Assembly: GCA_041653015.1 (NCBI GenBank)
Contig: JBAZGG010000001.1
Span: 72,110-136,109 of the forward strand
Reading direction: 5' to 3'
Length of the DNA: 64,000 nucleotides
Origin: JBAZGG01 sp041653015
Lineage (GTDB): Bacteria; Bacillota_I; Bacilli_A; RFN20; CAG-826
Position 1 is the stretch's first letter. Each line of letters begins with the position of its first letter. The notes beneath the pieces were generated by a model that worked only from the letters and a program-made list of their open reading frames with translations, was not told the DNA's origin and did not search any database. The position numbers and the translations under genes were made by a program. Below, one piece after another: positions 51,703-61,373 of the stretch.

Positions 51703-53433
51703 TTATTTATGTATCATTCGCTTTTTAATTACTAAAAATGACGCAATTCCACCGCCAATAAGAATGACGCCTCCAATGATTGACAAAGAAACGATCAATG
51801 GGATATTAATCGGGCGAGATTCGCTTATGGTGATCACACAAGTGGCGATGAATCCACCGTCTTTTGTTGTTGCTGTTATTGTCGCGCTACCCGCTTTTAG
51901 TCCGGTTGTAATTCCGTATTCATCAATTGATACGATGCTCGTATCGCTACTTGACCACAAAATTCGTTTGTTTGAAGCGTTTTCTGGCATGATTACGGCT
52001 TCAATTTTCATTGATTCATTTAAATATGAATCGACATTTGATGCATTGATATTTATCCCTGTCACATGAATAATGGTGCCTATTGAAATTCCATTTACAA
52101 TGGCTGTTTTTCCTTTATAGTTGCATGTGACAAAGGTGGTTCCTTCAGTCAATGGGTTTGGGTCCCAAGAGCATTTAGATACTTCAATTTCACTCATTGT
52201 TTCATCATCGTAATGGCCTATGACATTTAATCCGCTGGGATCAAACGATTGTCCTTGTTCATAGACGACTTGATCTGGAGTCCCCTCGATAGAAATACTT
52301 TCAAGAACGGTATCCTTTTCAACTCTTAGTAAAAATGATGATGATTTGCTTGTATCTGATGTCAAGGTTGCTTTAATCGTCGTATTGCCTGCAACATTTT
52401 TTGATGAGACTGTTCCAGATGATACCGTCGCAACTGATTCATTGCTGCTAGACCACGCGACAGCATTTGTTTCGATATTGCTCAAATAGGCTTTCACATT
52501 TAATGTTGAATTAGTTTTTATTGTCATTTCATCACTGACGCTCACGTACGATGAGCCATTTTGGTATTTTAAAGATAGTCCAGAGTACGAGTTGCATACA
52601 CTTCTTGTTCCTTCGCTGACATTTGACCATATTTTGCATGCGTATTCAGGATGATCAATGAATGGATTCCGGTTTCCTTGGATAACGCTACCGCTCACAA
52701 CCGTGTTAGCAATAGCCTCGTTTCTCGTCATTTCAGTATTTGATATGGGATTCTCCAGATTCCATTTCAATAGATCAGAGAGTTTTCCCATCGTTTTAGA
52801 ATAGGCGCTTCCTTGCGAGCTACTTTTTGTATTCAAATTATCGACAAGATCTAAATTTGTGTTGGCGATCATGCAATAAAAAATAATTCTTGCGGCTTGA
52901 CCTCGATATTGAACGGGCCAACTCGAATTGTATGTGCGTGGATCCCAACCTTCATTATCGTTTTGACCATTTCCATTCACCTTATATCCTTCAGCGTAAT
53001 AGGAGTTTCCGCGCGCGCTATTATCACTATTAGATGTTGGCCTTACCATGTGAATATCAGAATCTACTGTGCTTCCTCCACGCGATTTAGGCCAGACGTG
53101 TTCTTTGTTCATTTGACTCGATGAATAGCCAATCCCAGAATAGAAACCTAAAATTTTACTAGAGTTGCTCGGATCTGGATCTGTATATGGATAATAAGTA
53201 AACATTTGCTTATAACCAACAGTCCGCTGTCTTTTGCTCGAGTTAAGAGTATTTAATGCGCTTCTTAATGAACTACCAGTAAGAGTGTCAGCAATCCCAT
53301 CATAATATGTTCCTTCTGATGCGTTTGTTGACGTTTCAACGCTATCGCTAAAATAATGAGAAAATGAGACCAGTCCAACTGTGGACAGGGCACTTAATAA
53401 AATAACGGATAAGAGAACTTGTTTTATTTTCAT
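51703..53433 (-). CDS. Surface-anchored endonuclease I with Ig-like domains
   Basis: 576 aa. Signal peptide (about residues 1-25), then an endonuclease I/Bsn-type nuclease domain (about 40-270) with the catalytic motif NKEHVWPKSRGG and SDIHMVRPTS. Two BIG2-type domains (about 285-370 and 455-540) flank a Big_3-like domain (EGTPDQVVYEQGQSFDPSGL). A last membrane helix with a basic tail (SFLVIKKRMIHK) anchors it. It would degrade extracellular DNA or RNA; the products could feed nucleoside salvage. TAATAT lies 6 nt before the ATG and there is no ribosome binding site. Confidence 0.85.
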   Translation of the reverse strand: MKIKQVLLSVILLSALSTVGLVSFSHYFSDSVETSTNASEGTYYDGIADTLTGSSLRSALNTLNSSKRQRTVGYKQMFTYYPYTDPDPSNSSKILGFYSGIGYSSSQMNKEHVWPKSRGGSTVDSDIHMVRPTSNSDNSARGNSYYAEGYKVNGNGQNDNEGWDPRTYNSSWPVQYRGQAARIIFYCMIANTNLDLVDNLNTKSSSQGSAYSKTMGKLSDLLKWNLENPISNTEMTRNEAIANTVVSGSVIQGNRNPFIDHPEYACKIWSNVSEGTRSVCNSYSGLSLKYQNGSSYVSVSDEMTIKTNSTLNVKAYLSNIETNAVAWSSSNESVATVSSGTVSSKNVAGNTTIKATLTSDTSKSSSFLLRVEKDTVLESISIEGTPDQVVYEQGQSFDPSGLNVIGHYDDETMSEIEVSKCSWDPNPLTEGTTFVTCNYKGKTAIVNGISIGTIIHVTGININASNVDSYLNESMKIEAVIMPENASNKRILWSSSDTSIVSIDEYGITTGLKAGSATITATTKDGGFIATCVITISESRPINIPLIVSLSIIGGVILIGGGIASFLVIKKRMIHK

Positions 53434-53456
53434 TCTTTAATATTATTCTTTATCTT

Positions 53457-53759
53457 TCAATTTATATCAAGTATGTCGATAAAATTAATGCGCAATCCAT
53501 TGCTTGTCTCGATCTTTTTGTCATGTATATCAATGGTGAATGATGTCAAAATTTCGTCAATGTATCCATCATGGAAATATTTAATAGTCACGACCTCATT
53601 TGAGTAATTTATAAACACAAGATTGATTTTGTCTATGGCATCTTGACTAATTTGTGGTCTCTCCTGGCTTTTCCTCTTATTCGTCATTTTGGCAAGTTCA
53701 GATTTTTGCTCATTTAATGATACGAATGGTGCCCATTTTTTCATACCGCGATCGCTCAT
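53457..53759 (-). CDS. YolD-like protein
   Basis: 100 aa. The opening DRGMKKWAPFVSLNEQ matches the YolD family, and the rest is a short beta-rich domain (EVVTIKYFHDGYIDEI). YolD-like genes usually accompany UvrX/YqjW-type Y-family polymerases, as here: the ATG overlaps the polymerase stop (ATGA) with GGGGGA upstream. The function is unknown; a role in controlling or recruiting the polymerase is inferred from linkage. Confidence 0.75.
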   Translation of the reverse strand: MSDRGMKKWAPFVSLNEQKSELAKMTNKRKSQERPQISQDAIDKINLVFINYSNEVVTIKYFHDGYIDEILTSFTIDIHDKKIETSNGLRINFIDILDIN

Positions 53760-55003
53760 TTTCTGTGTCCCCCAATTTGATTATTTCTTGTTTTTATCGT
53801 TGATTCCTTGCTCAAAGAAGAAGTGCGCAAAACTGTATTTTTGCCATACAAGAGCTGGATTTTATCCAATGTCTCTCTTAAACTATGTCTTTTCTCTTGT
53901 TCTTTGTCGCCTATGAAGATATCGACTTGTTCATATCTAGCCGAAACAAGCTTTCCAAACACTATGCCAATTCTTCTAATCGGATAGTTTTCGACGTATT
54001 TATCAAAAATTAAAACCAGCGCCTTGTATATCTCATCATTGTCGCTAGTTGGATAATTGAGTGAAATTCTTTGAGAGAAGCCCTTCAAATTGTCATTTGA
54101 ATATGAGATTGACAACCCAACGTTTGAGGTCATTTTTTCTTCAAGTCTCATTCTCCAAGACAGAGTATCAGCCATTTCTTTGATTATTAATCGAGTTTCA
54201 TCGATTAGATAGTCTCTCATCAGCACTTGAAAATTCGATAAACTAGTGTTTTTAGGGATGTATTTCTTCCTTATATCACTATTGTCTATTCCATTGGCGT
54301 GTTCCCATAAATCCTCACCTATCTGGCCTAATTTTTGCCGTAGAATTTCTTTTGGATAAATAGCGAGTTCACCGACGCTTTGAATTCCTAGAGCATTTAG
54401 TCTTTTTTCTAAACCGGTCGATATTCCCCACATTTTGGATAAAGGTCTCAATCTCCAGAGCTTTTCTTTTACGTCCTTCTCAGCCCATTCCGCAATAAAA
54501 TCCTTTTTGTTTTTTGCGTCATTATCTAGTGCGCTCTTTGCCAAAAACATATTCGGACCAATTCCTGCTGTGGCGATCAAGCCGAGATCAGCTTTAATTT
54601 TTAATAAGATTTTTTGCACCAATTCCATCGCGGTACATCTGTATAGTTTAAGATATGGTTCTAGATTTAAAAAAGCTTCATCGATTGAATAGACATGAAT
54701 ATCGTCTTCTCCAACGAAATCGAGAAAGATGTTTACAACTTGCGCCGATTTTTTTACATATAGTTTCATTCGAGGTGTTGCGTATATCAACCCATCCACT
54801 TTGGGTAAACTCCTTTTTCTTGAGATATTGCTTACGCCATATCTGGATTTAAGTGCAGCTGACGCAGAAAGCACCAATGTGCTCTCTCCACGCGATGTGT
54901 CGCATACGACTAATAGCGCTTTTAAGGGATCTAAGCCTCTCTCTACGCATTCAACGGAGGCAAAAAAACTTTTTAAATCAATAACAGCAATATTTCTTTC
55001 CAT
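53756..55003 (-). CDS. Y-family DNA polymerase, UvrX/YqjW type
   Basis: 415 aa translesion polymerase. Palm motif VIDLKSFFASVE with the first catalytic Asp, YSIDEAFLNL with the second acidic pair, a thumb HhH segment, and a C-terminal little-finger domain. VECVERGLDPLKALLVVCD fits UvrX-like rather than DinB proteins. It copies damaged DNA. The ATG at 55003 was chosen because TATAAT lies 6 nt upstream and the family starts close to this point; ATG 55048 is the alternative. No LexA-type box was recognised. Confidence 0.82.
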   Translation of the reverse strand: MERNIAVIDLKSFFASVECVERGLDPLKALLVVCDTSRGESTLVLSASAALKSRYGVSNISRKRSLPKVDGLIYATPRMKLYVKKSAQVVNIFLDFVGEDDIHVYSIDEAFLNLEPYLKLYRCTAMELVQKILLKIKADLGLIATAGIGPNMFLAKSALDNDAKNKKDFIAEWAEKDVKEKLWRLRPLSKMWGISTGLEKRLNALGIQSVGELAIYPKEILRQKLGQIGEDLWEHANGIDNSDIRKKYIPKNTSLSNFQVLMRDYLIDETRLIIKEMADTLSWRMRLEEKMTSNVGLSISYSNDNLKGFSQRISLNYPTSDNDEIYKALVLIFDKYVENYPIRRIGIVFGKLVSARYEQVDIFIGDKEQEKRHSLRETLDKIQLLYGKNTVLRTSSLSKESTIKTRNNQIGGHRK

Positions 55004-55103
55004 ACATAAATTATAAATAATTCTGTCGCTATTTTTAAACATATTCAAAACTTTTTAATTTCTGGAATAAATACTGATTTCTTATGCTATCATAATAGTA
55101 ATT

Positions 55104-56353
55104 ATGGAAATCGTCCCAATCGTTTTATCTGCTCTAGCTCTTGTCGGTGTTTTGATCTTAATAATTTTATTTTTGAAAAAACCAAAACATGAGGTTGATC
55201 ATTCAAATGATATTCAATTCGGTGCATTGGGCGAGCAAATTAAAAACCTCGATAAGGATTTGACTCAAGAGATAAAACTTCAAATACAGCAAGAAATGAT
55301 TAATTTGCAGAAGAATCAAATTCAAACAAATGAGGATTCGAATCAGCGGTTAATCAAATTTCAAACTGGAATAAATGAATCGATAGAAAAAAAGTTTACC
55401 GCTTTAAATGAACTCGTTCAAAATAAGCTTCTTGAAATCAATAAACAGGTAAACGAAAGGCTTGAAGGCGGGTTTAAGAACACCAATGAGACATTCACGA
55501 GCGTTATGGAACGCCTCGCCAAAATTGATGAAGCTCAGAAAAACATTGAAACCCTGTCCGGAGAAGTCGTTTCATTAAAAAATGTTTTAGAAAACAATCA
55601 AGCACGAGGTCAGTATGGCGAGTTTCAACTCGAGTCTATTTTGCACAACGTTTTTGGCGATACCGTCGGTCTGTTTGAGATGCAGTACACCATTAAAAAA
55701 GGTTCGACTGAAGAAGATACTATTAGACCTGATGCCGTGGTGTTTTTACCAGATCCTTACAAGATGGTATGCATCGATTCAAAATTTCCATTTCAAAATT
55801 ATCAACGGCTCTTCGCTAATGAATTGAGCGACACAGAAAAACTTGCTCTTGATAAAACTTTTAAAAGCGATATCAAAAAGCACATCGACACAATCGCTGG
55901 AAAGTATATTTTAAAAGGAAAAACGATTGAACAAGCGATCATGTTTATTCCCAACGACGGCATCTTTGCTTATATTCACGTCACGTTTCAAGATTTGATT
56001 GAATACGCACAGAAGAACACGTCAATGTGACTTCGCCTGCAACTCTCCAAGCTGTTCTCGCCTCCATCCAAATATTTAGAATGAACTACGAAAGAAATAA
56101 AAATGCTCAATTAATTATTGATCAACTCAATCATCTATCTATTGATTTTCGAAAATTTGGTGAAGATTGGAGCAAGCTTTCTAAAAATCTTACGTCTGTT
56201 AAAAATGCGAAGGATAGCCTTGATCAGCGAGTTGATAACATTGATAGGAAATTTAATAAAATTGCTATGAGTGGCGGGGTCAATGAGATTGAAAAAAAGG
56301 ATGAGGAAGTCAAAAAAGTAGAAATTAATGATAGCAATATATCTAGCAATTGA
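55104..56353 (+). pseudogene. rmuC: rmuC with a frameshift near codon 306
   Basis: An N-terminal membrane helix (about residues 5-25), a long coiled coil (about 30-170) and the RmuC nuclease-like domain (GQYGEFQLESIL, RPDAVVFLPD, CIDSKFPFQNY) are intact. The frame then ends at TGA 56030 just after EYAQKNTSM. Adding one A near 56014-56020 restores K-K-H-V-N-V-T-S-P-A-T-L-Q-A-V and joins the reading frame that continues to 56353 with the normal RmuC C-terminus. So a single-base deletion splits the gene. It is either a recent inactivation or a sequencing/assembly error. RmuC limits DNA rearrangement. Confidence 0.85.
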
Positions 56354-56394
56354 ATTTCTTGTGGTCATTATATAGAATATAAAGCGTTGGCTTT

Positions 56395-56470
56395 GGGGCT
56401 GTAGCTCATCTGGGAGAGCGCATCGTTCGCAACGATGAGGTAGCGGGTTCGATCCCCGTCAGCTCCACCA
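56395..56470 (+). tRNA. tRNA-Ala, anticodon CGC
   Basis: 76 nt including encoded CCA (56468-56470). The acceptor stem GGGGCTG/CAGCTCC has the G3-U70 pair that identifies alanine tRNA. The anticodon arm CATCG-TTCGCAA-CGATG holds CGC at 56428-56430. The T-arm has GGTTCGATCC. It reads GCG codons. Confidence 0.97.
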
Positions 56471-56616
56471 AATATCTGAAATTATTCCAAGAATATTGGA
56501 TTGTGTAACATGGTACCAATAGTTTGATTATAGCGAATCGTCTCTGTGCAAATAGCGATGAAGAGACACGGAAACAGAATCTATCGAGTTTAATCTAGTG
56601 ATAGCGAGGAATGACA

Positions 56617-57168
56617 ATGAGTGAAGAATTATGTTTTAAAACAAGACGCGATTTTAGAAGTTGGCTTGATCGGAATTCAAAGACGAGTAGTGGAATTTGG
56701 ATTGTTTTTGAAAAAGGGCTGTCGCTATCTGCTAATGAAGCGCTAGAAGAGGCATTATGTTTTGGTTGGATTGATGGTGTGATGAAAAAAATCGATTCTT
56801 CCAAATATAAAAAATATTTCGCCAAAAGAACAAAAAATAGTAAATGGTCAGAAAAAAATAAAAAACTGGCAATCGATTTAGAAAAGAAAAATTTAATAAC
56901 CCAGCAAGGTCTGGAAGCGATTGAAAACGCAAAACATAATGGAATGTGGGCTACTGTTCAAAAAAATGAATTTAATGATGAGATGATCACGAATTTTTCT
57001 GAATTGCTCAAAGAGAATGAAATGGCATTCAAAAACTACAGCAATATGTCTTTTTCAGTAAAGAAAACTTATGTTTTATTCTATCGAGATGCCAAATCGG
57101 AAGAAGTTAAAAAGAGTCGATTAGAAAAAATAATTCATAGATTAGAACAAAATTTGAAACCTATGTAG
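56617..57168 (+). CDS. YdeI/OmpD-associated family protein
   Basis: 183 aa. It contains the family blocks SGIWIVFEK, EALCFGWIDGVMKKID, YFAKRTKNSKWSEKNK and the closing helix SFSVKKTYVLFYRDAKSEEVKKSRLEKI. The family is linked to bacteriocin or peptide protection, but the biochemical role is unknown. The ATG at 56617 was chosen because AGGA lies 6 nt upstream; ATG 56611 abuts that site. Confidence 0.8.
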   Translation: MSEELCFKTRRDFRSWLDRNSKTSSGIWIVFEKGLSLSANEALEEALCFGWIDGVMKKIDSSKYKKYFAKRTKNSKWSEKNKKLAIDLEKKNLITQQGLEAIENAKHNGMWATVQKNEFNDEMITNFSELLKENEMAFKNYSNMSFSVKKTYVLFYRDAKSEEVKKSRLEKIIHRLEQNLKPM

Positions 57169-57194
57169 CAGTTCTTTACGTCAATTATATATCG

Positions 57195-57216
57195 AGCATG
57201 GTTACCATGCTATAAT
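57195..57216 (+). promoter_or_regulatory. Palindrome touching the -10 box of nrdG
   Basis: AGCATGGTTACCATGCT (57195-57211) is a perfect palindrome around a central T. Its last base is the first base of TATAAT (57211-57216). The position suggests a repressor or activator site. The ATG follows the -10 by only 10 nt. Confidence 0.5.
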
Positions 57217-57226
57217 ACATAGTATT

Positions 57227-57913
57227 ATGGAGTTTGTTGGAATAGAAAAATTTTCCCTGGTTGATTACGATGGCAAAGTTAGCTGCGTGCTCTTTGCAGA
57301 GAAATGTAATTTTAGGTGTCCTTTTTGTCACAATGCCGCGCTGGTTTGTGGTGATGCTCAAACAGCCTTGCCATTTCAAGATATTCTCACATATTTAAAA
57401 AAGAGAAGAAATGCGATTGATGCAGTAGTCATCTCCGGCGGAGAACCGACATTGATGCCGGATCTGATTGAAAGAATTTCTAAAATCAAAGCGATGGGTT
57501 TTCTTATTAAACTGGATACAAACGGTTCCCATCCTGAAATCATCAAAGAACTGATCGATTTAAATCTTGTTGATTACATTGCGATGGATATCAAGAATTC
57601 ATCTGCTAAGTACTCGTCTACAATTGGAACAAGTCTTGATTTATCAAAGATAAAAGAAAGCATCACTCTATTGATAACGAGTTCTATTGACTACGAATTT
57701 CGAACTACTTTAGTCAATGAATTTCACGATTCTTTTTCCATACAGATGATGGCCAAAGAGATTGCGGGTGCCAAAAAAATATTCTTGCAGAAATTTGTGG
57801 ATCGCGGCACATGCATACAAGATAATCTTCACGAAGTGAATATAAAAACGGCTCAAGAATTTGTTGAGATTCTCAAACCATCTGTTAATCAAGTTTTTCT
57901 TAGAGGCTATTAA
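57227..57913 (+). CDS. nrdG: Anaerobic ribonucleotide reductase activating protein
   Basis: 228 aa radical SAM enzyme. CNFRCPFCHNAALV is the CxxxCxxC cluster motif and VISGGEPTLMPDL the GGEP SAM-binding element. It makes the glycyl radical on NrdD, encoded on the opposite strand 0.9 kb away. There is no ribosome binding site before the ATG; TATAAT ends 10 nt upstream, suggesting a leaderless mRNA. Its end overlaps the converging trxB by 4 nt. Confidence 0.88.
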   Translation: MEFVGIEKFSLVDYDGKVSCVLFAEKCNFRCPFCHNAALVCGDAQTALPFQDILTYLKKRRNAIDAVVISGGEPTLMPDLIERISKIKAMGFLIKLDTNGSHPEIIKELIDLNLVDYIAMDIKNSSAKYSSTIGTSLDLSKIKESITLLITSSIDYEFRTTLVNEFHDSFSIQMMAKEIAGAKKIFLQKFVDRGTCIQDNLHEVNIKTAQEFVEILKPSVNQVFLRGY

Positions 57914-58809
57914 TTCAGATATCGTATTGCCGATAGAGCTCCAATTGCACCATCGGATGTTGCTGTAACCAACTGCCTGACATCTTTTTTTCTCGTATCC
58001 CCAATTGCAAACAGTCCCGCTGTTTTGGTCTCCATTTTATTGTTTGTAACAATATATCCCTTTTCTAAATCGACTAAATTTGAATACTTATCGTTGTCAG
58101 GAATCTGCCCGATAGCGATGAATATCGCTTTTGCATTGTACTTGATCTCTTCTCTTGTTTTGGTGTCGATAAAAATAGCTCCAGTGATTTCATCAATTCC
58201 GAGAAATTCTTTCATTGAAAGATTATGTCTATATTCAATATTTGATTTATTTTTTAGCCTTTCAACAAGAATATTATCTGCAAAAAAACGATCAAATAGA
58301 GTTGCAACAAAGACCTTTCGACAATAGTTTGAGAGCAAGAGAGCGTATTGCAAAGCGGTATTGGCATCACCGATTAGAATGACATCTTCATTTTTGTAGA
58401 AGGCGCCATCGCAAACAGCGCAATATGATATCCCTTTTCCAGCGAGTTCTTCTTCGCGAGCTATCCCGACGTGCCGGTGTTTTACCCCGTTAGCGATTAT
58501 CACGGATTTAGCTGAGTGTTGATCATAATTTGTTTTGACGACAAAAATGTCAGCATTTTTCTCGATTCGTTCAACTTCTTCCAATTCAAATTTCGCACCT
58601 AACGCGAGAATCTGTTCAAATAAATTATTGGAAAATTCTATTCCGCTGATCTCTTTTATCGATGGATAATTTTCAACTCGAGGAGAATTGGCGATTTGCC
58701 CGCCGAAATTTTCTTTTTCAAGAATTAAAACGCTTTTTCCTGCTCTGAGCGCATATAAGGCCGCGCTCATCCCAGAAGGACCACCGCCGATAATAATAAT
58801 ATCTGTCAT
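57910..58809 (-). CDS. trxB: Thioredoxin reductase
   Basis: 299 aa flavoprotein. FAD motif IIGGGPSGMSAALYALRAG at the N-terminus, redox-active CAVCDG (about residue 132), a degraded NADPH motif (LIGDANTALQYALLL) and C-terminal GLFAIGDTRKK. It reduces thioredoxin-like proteins with NADPH or another donor. The GxGxxA/G of the NADPH site is GDANTA, so the electron donor may differ. The gene overlaps the nrdD stop (ATGA), so it probably serves the redoxin domain fused to NrdD. Confidence 0.88.
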   Translation of the reverse strand: MTDIIIIGGGPSGMSAALYALRAGKSVLILEKENFGGQIANSPRVENYPSIKEISGIEFSNNLFEQILALGAKFELEEVERIEKNADIFVVKTNYDQHSAKSVIIANGVKHRHVGIAREEELAGKGISYCAVCDGAFYKNEDVILIGDANTALQYALLLSNYCRKVFVATLFDRFFADNILVERLKNKSNIEYRHNLSMKEFLGIDEITGAIFIDTKTREEIKYNAKAIFIAIGQIPDNDKYSNLVDLEKGYIVTNNKMETKTAGLFAIGDTRKKDVRQLVTATSDGAIGALSAIRYLN

Positions 58810-61178
58810 AATTTTTGTCTGTTTTCTATATAAGCTTTGATGAGGCTGGCATTTTCATATGACTTGAATGAATCTCCACTTGGAACTAAAAGCGTCGGAG
58901 CCTTTTTTATCCCATATGAAATTGTTAACTCTTTATCGCTTTCAGCATCGATGACCTTATAGGCGATGCCAGCCTTATCGAGCAGCATCTTTGCCATCAT
59001 GCAGTTTGGGCATGTCTTTGTCGCAAAGAGCATTATCTCATTCACTTTGTGCTGAGGCTCACTATTTTTCGTTAAATGTTCGCTTTTTGGACTATGCGAT
59101 ATTTTTGATGTCTCCACGTTATAGACTTTTCGCTCTTTAAACTCTTCTGTTTTTCCCTCATTCCAATTTTGAACGGGGCGATAATATCCAGTTATTCTTG
59201 AATAAACTTCTGTTTTAGCGCCACATTTTGGACAAACACAAACTTCTCCAGAAATATACCCATGGTCTTTACAGATTGAATATGTTGGAGAAATTGTGTA
59301 GTAAGGAATGTGATAATTATCAGCGATTTTCTTCACTAAGTTCATACAGGATTTCCACGATGGCAATTTTTGCCCCAGAAAGGCATGGAACACCGTTCCA
59401 GATGTGTAGAGAACTTGCAGTTCATCTTGAATATCGAGGGCCGCAAAAATATCATCTGTGTATCCAACTGGAAGATGAGATGAATTAGTGTAATATGGTG
59501 TTTCTTTGCTATCGCTTGCCGAAATGATATCTGGGAACCTTTCCTTGTCATGCTTTGCAAGGCGATAAGCTGTCGATTCAGCCGGAGTTGCTTCCAGGTT
59601 ATATAAATCTCCGTATTGCTCTTGATAATCGCTTAGTTTATCTCGCATAAAATTGAGAACATTTTTTGTAAATTCTTGAGCTTCTTTATGAGTTAAATCG
59701 GACTTCAACCATCGCGCGTTTAAACACGCTTCGTTCATGCCGACCAATCCAATAGTGGAGAAATGATTATCAAATTTTCCCAAGTATCGTTTTGTATATG
59801 GATAGAGTCCGGCGTTCATAAACGTCGTGATGACATTCCGCTTGATTTTTAAAGATCTCGCCGATAGGTTCATCATGCGTTCAAGTTTGGCATAAAAATC
59901 CTTTTCATCAGTGGCTAAATAGGCAATGCGCGGCATATTGATTGTGACGACGCCGATAGATCCGGTTGATTCACCGCTTCCAAAGAAGCCACCGGATTTT
60001 TTTCTCAATTCGCGCAGATCGAGTCTAAGTCGACAGCACATCGAGCGAACATCGCTAGGTTCCATATCCGAATTGATGTAATTAGAAAAATATGGGGTGC
60101 CGTATTTGGCTGTCATTTCAAAAAGAAGTTTATTATTTTCTGTTTCAGTCCAATCGAAGTTTTTTGTTATTGAATATGTTGGAATTGGGTATTGAAATCC
60201 TCGTCCATTTGCATCGCCTTCAATCATGATTTCGATGAAAGCTTTATTGATCATATCCATCTCTTTTTTGCAGTCTTTGTATTTGAAATCACATTCTTTG
60301 CCGCCGATAATGGCGTTTAATTCAGCCATGTCACTAGGCACAATCCAATCTAAGGTGATATTGGTAAATGGCGCTTGTGTTCCCCAACGGCTTGGAGTGT
60401 TAACGCCATATATAAAGGATTGAATGCACTGCTTCACTTGCTCATAAGATAAGTTGTCCTTTTTTACAAACGGTGCAAGATACGTGTCGAAAGATGAGAA
60501 CGCTTGCGCGCCAGCCCATTCATTTTGCATAATCCCAAGAAAATTGACCATCTGATTGCAAAGAGTCGAAAGGTGATTAGCAGGAGAAGAGGTAATTTTA
60601 CCTGAAACGCCTCCTAATCCCTCTTGTATTAGCTGTTTCAAAGACCACCCAGCGCAATAACCGGTGAGCATAGATAGATCATGAATATGAATATCGGCAT
60701 TTCGATGCGCTTGTTCAATCTCAGGATCGTACACCTCGCTCAGCCAATAATTAGCTGTTACCGCTCCTGAGTTCGATAGGATCAAACCGCCAACAGAATA
60801 CGTGACAGTGGAATTCTCTTTGACTCGCCAGTCGCTTATTTTCAAATAGTTATCGACAGCTTTTTTATAATCGAGATTTGTGGAGCGAATCTGTCGCAAA
60901 TTTTCATGTTGCTTTCTATAGATGATATATGCTTTTGCAACATCGACATAACCACACTGAATCAAGATTAATTCCACACTATCTTGAATGTCTTCAATAG
61001 AAACGACACCATCTTTTATTTTTTCAGAAAAATTGGCGGTCACTTTAAGAGCTACAAGTTCAATGATATCATCAGTAAATGCTTTGTGGCATGCATCAAA
61101 TGCTTTAGCGATGGCAGTCTCTATTTTCTTTAAATCAAATTCAACGATAGTTCCATCGCGCTTTTTAACATTAATCAT
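58806..61178 (-). CDS. nrdD: Anaerobic ribonucleoside-triphosphate reductase fused to a redoxin
   Basis: 790 aa. An ATP-cone (about residues 1-90) is followed by the class III catalytic barrel with MCCRLRLDLRELRKKSGG. The zinc site holds CKDHG and CVCPKCG, and the glycyl radical is G664 in RITGYYRP. After a linker, residues about 710-790 form a glutaredoxin/thioredoxin-like domain with C723-P-N-C726 and a cis-Pro loop (KKAPTLLVP). It reduces NTPs to dNTPs without oxygen. The fused redoxin and the coupled trxB suggest a thioredoxin-type rather than formate electron source. GGAGG precedes the ATG. Confidence 0.92.
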   Translation of the reverse strand: MINVKKRDGTIVEFDLKKIETAIAKAFDACHKAFTDDIIELVALKVTANFSEKIKDGVVSIEDIQDSVELILIQCGYVDVAKAYIIYRKQHENLRQIRSTNLDYKKAVDNYLKISDWRVKENSTVTYSVGGLILSNSGAVTANYWLSEVYDPEIEQAHRNADIHIHDLSMLTGYCAGWSLKQLIQEGLGGVSGKITSSPANHLSTLCNQMVNFLGIMQNEWAGAQAFSSFDTYLAPFVKKDNLSYEQVKQCIQSFIYGVNTPSRWGTQAPFTNITLDWIVPSDMAELNAIIGGKECDFKYKDCKKEMDMINKAFIEIMIEGDANGRGFQYPIPTYSITKNFDWTETENNKLLFEMTAKYGTPYFSNYINSDMEPSDVRSMCCRLRLDLRELRKKSGGFFGSGESTGSIGVVTINMPRIAYLATDEKDFYAKLERMMNLSARSLKIKRNVITTFMNAGLYPYTKRYLGKFDNHFSTIGLVGMNEACLNARWLKSDLTHKEAQEFTKNVLNFMRDKLSDYQEQYGDLYNLEATPAESTAYRLAKHDKERFPDIISASDSKETPYYTNSSHLPVGYTDDIFAALDIQDELQVLYTSGTVFHAFLGQKLPSWKSCMNLVKKIADNYHIPYYTISPTYSICKDHGYISGEVCVCPKCGAKTEVYSRITGYYRPVQNWNEGKTEEFKERKVYNVETSKISHSPKSEHLTKNSEPQHKVNEIMLFATKTCPNCMMAKMLLDKAGIAYKVIDAESDKELTISYGIKKAPTLLVPSGDSFKSYENASLIKAYIENRQKL

Positions 61179-61373
61179 GTTTCCTCCAAGAAATTATCCG
61201 ACGTGTTTTTAGCACTAAAACCATTCTAATTTATAAGCATCTCCTGTCATACATTTTCATAGATATTTTTCTTTGCTATCAATAATGCTCGATTAATTCT
61301 GTTTTTTTGCTCTTTGAAAGCGACCAATGTTCTGTGATTTTTTGTTGAATATTAAACTAAATATACATAAAAA

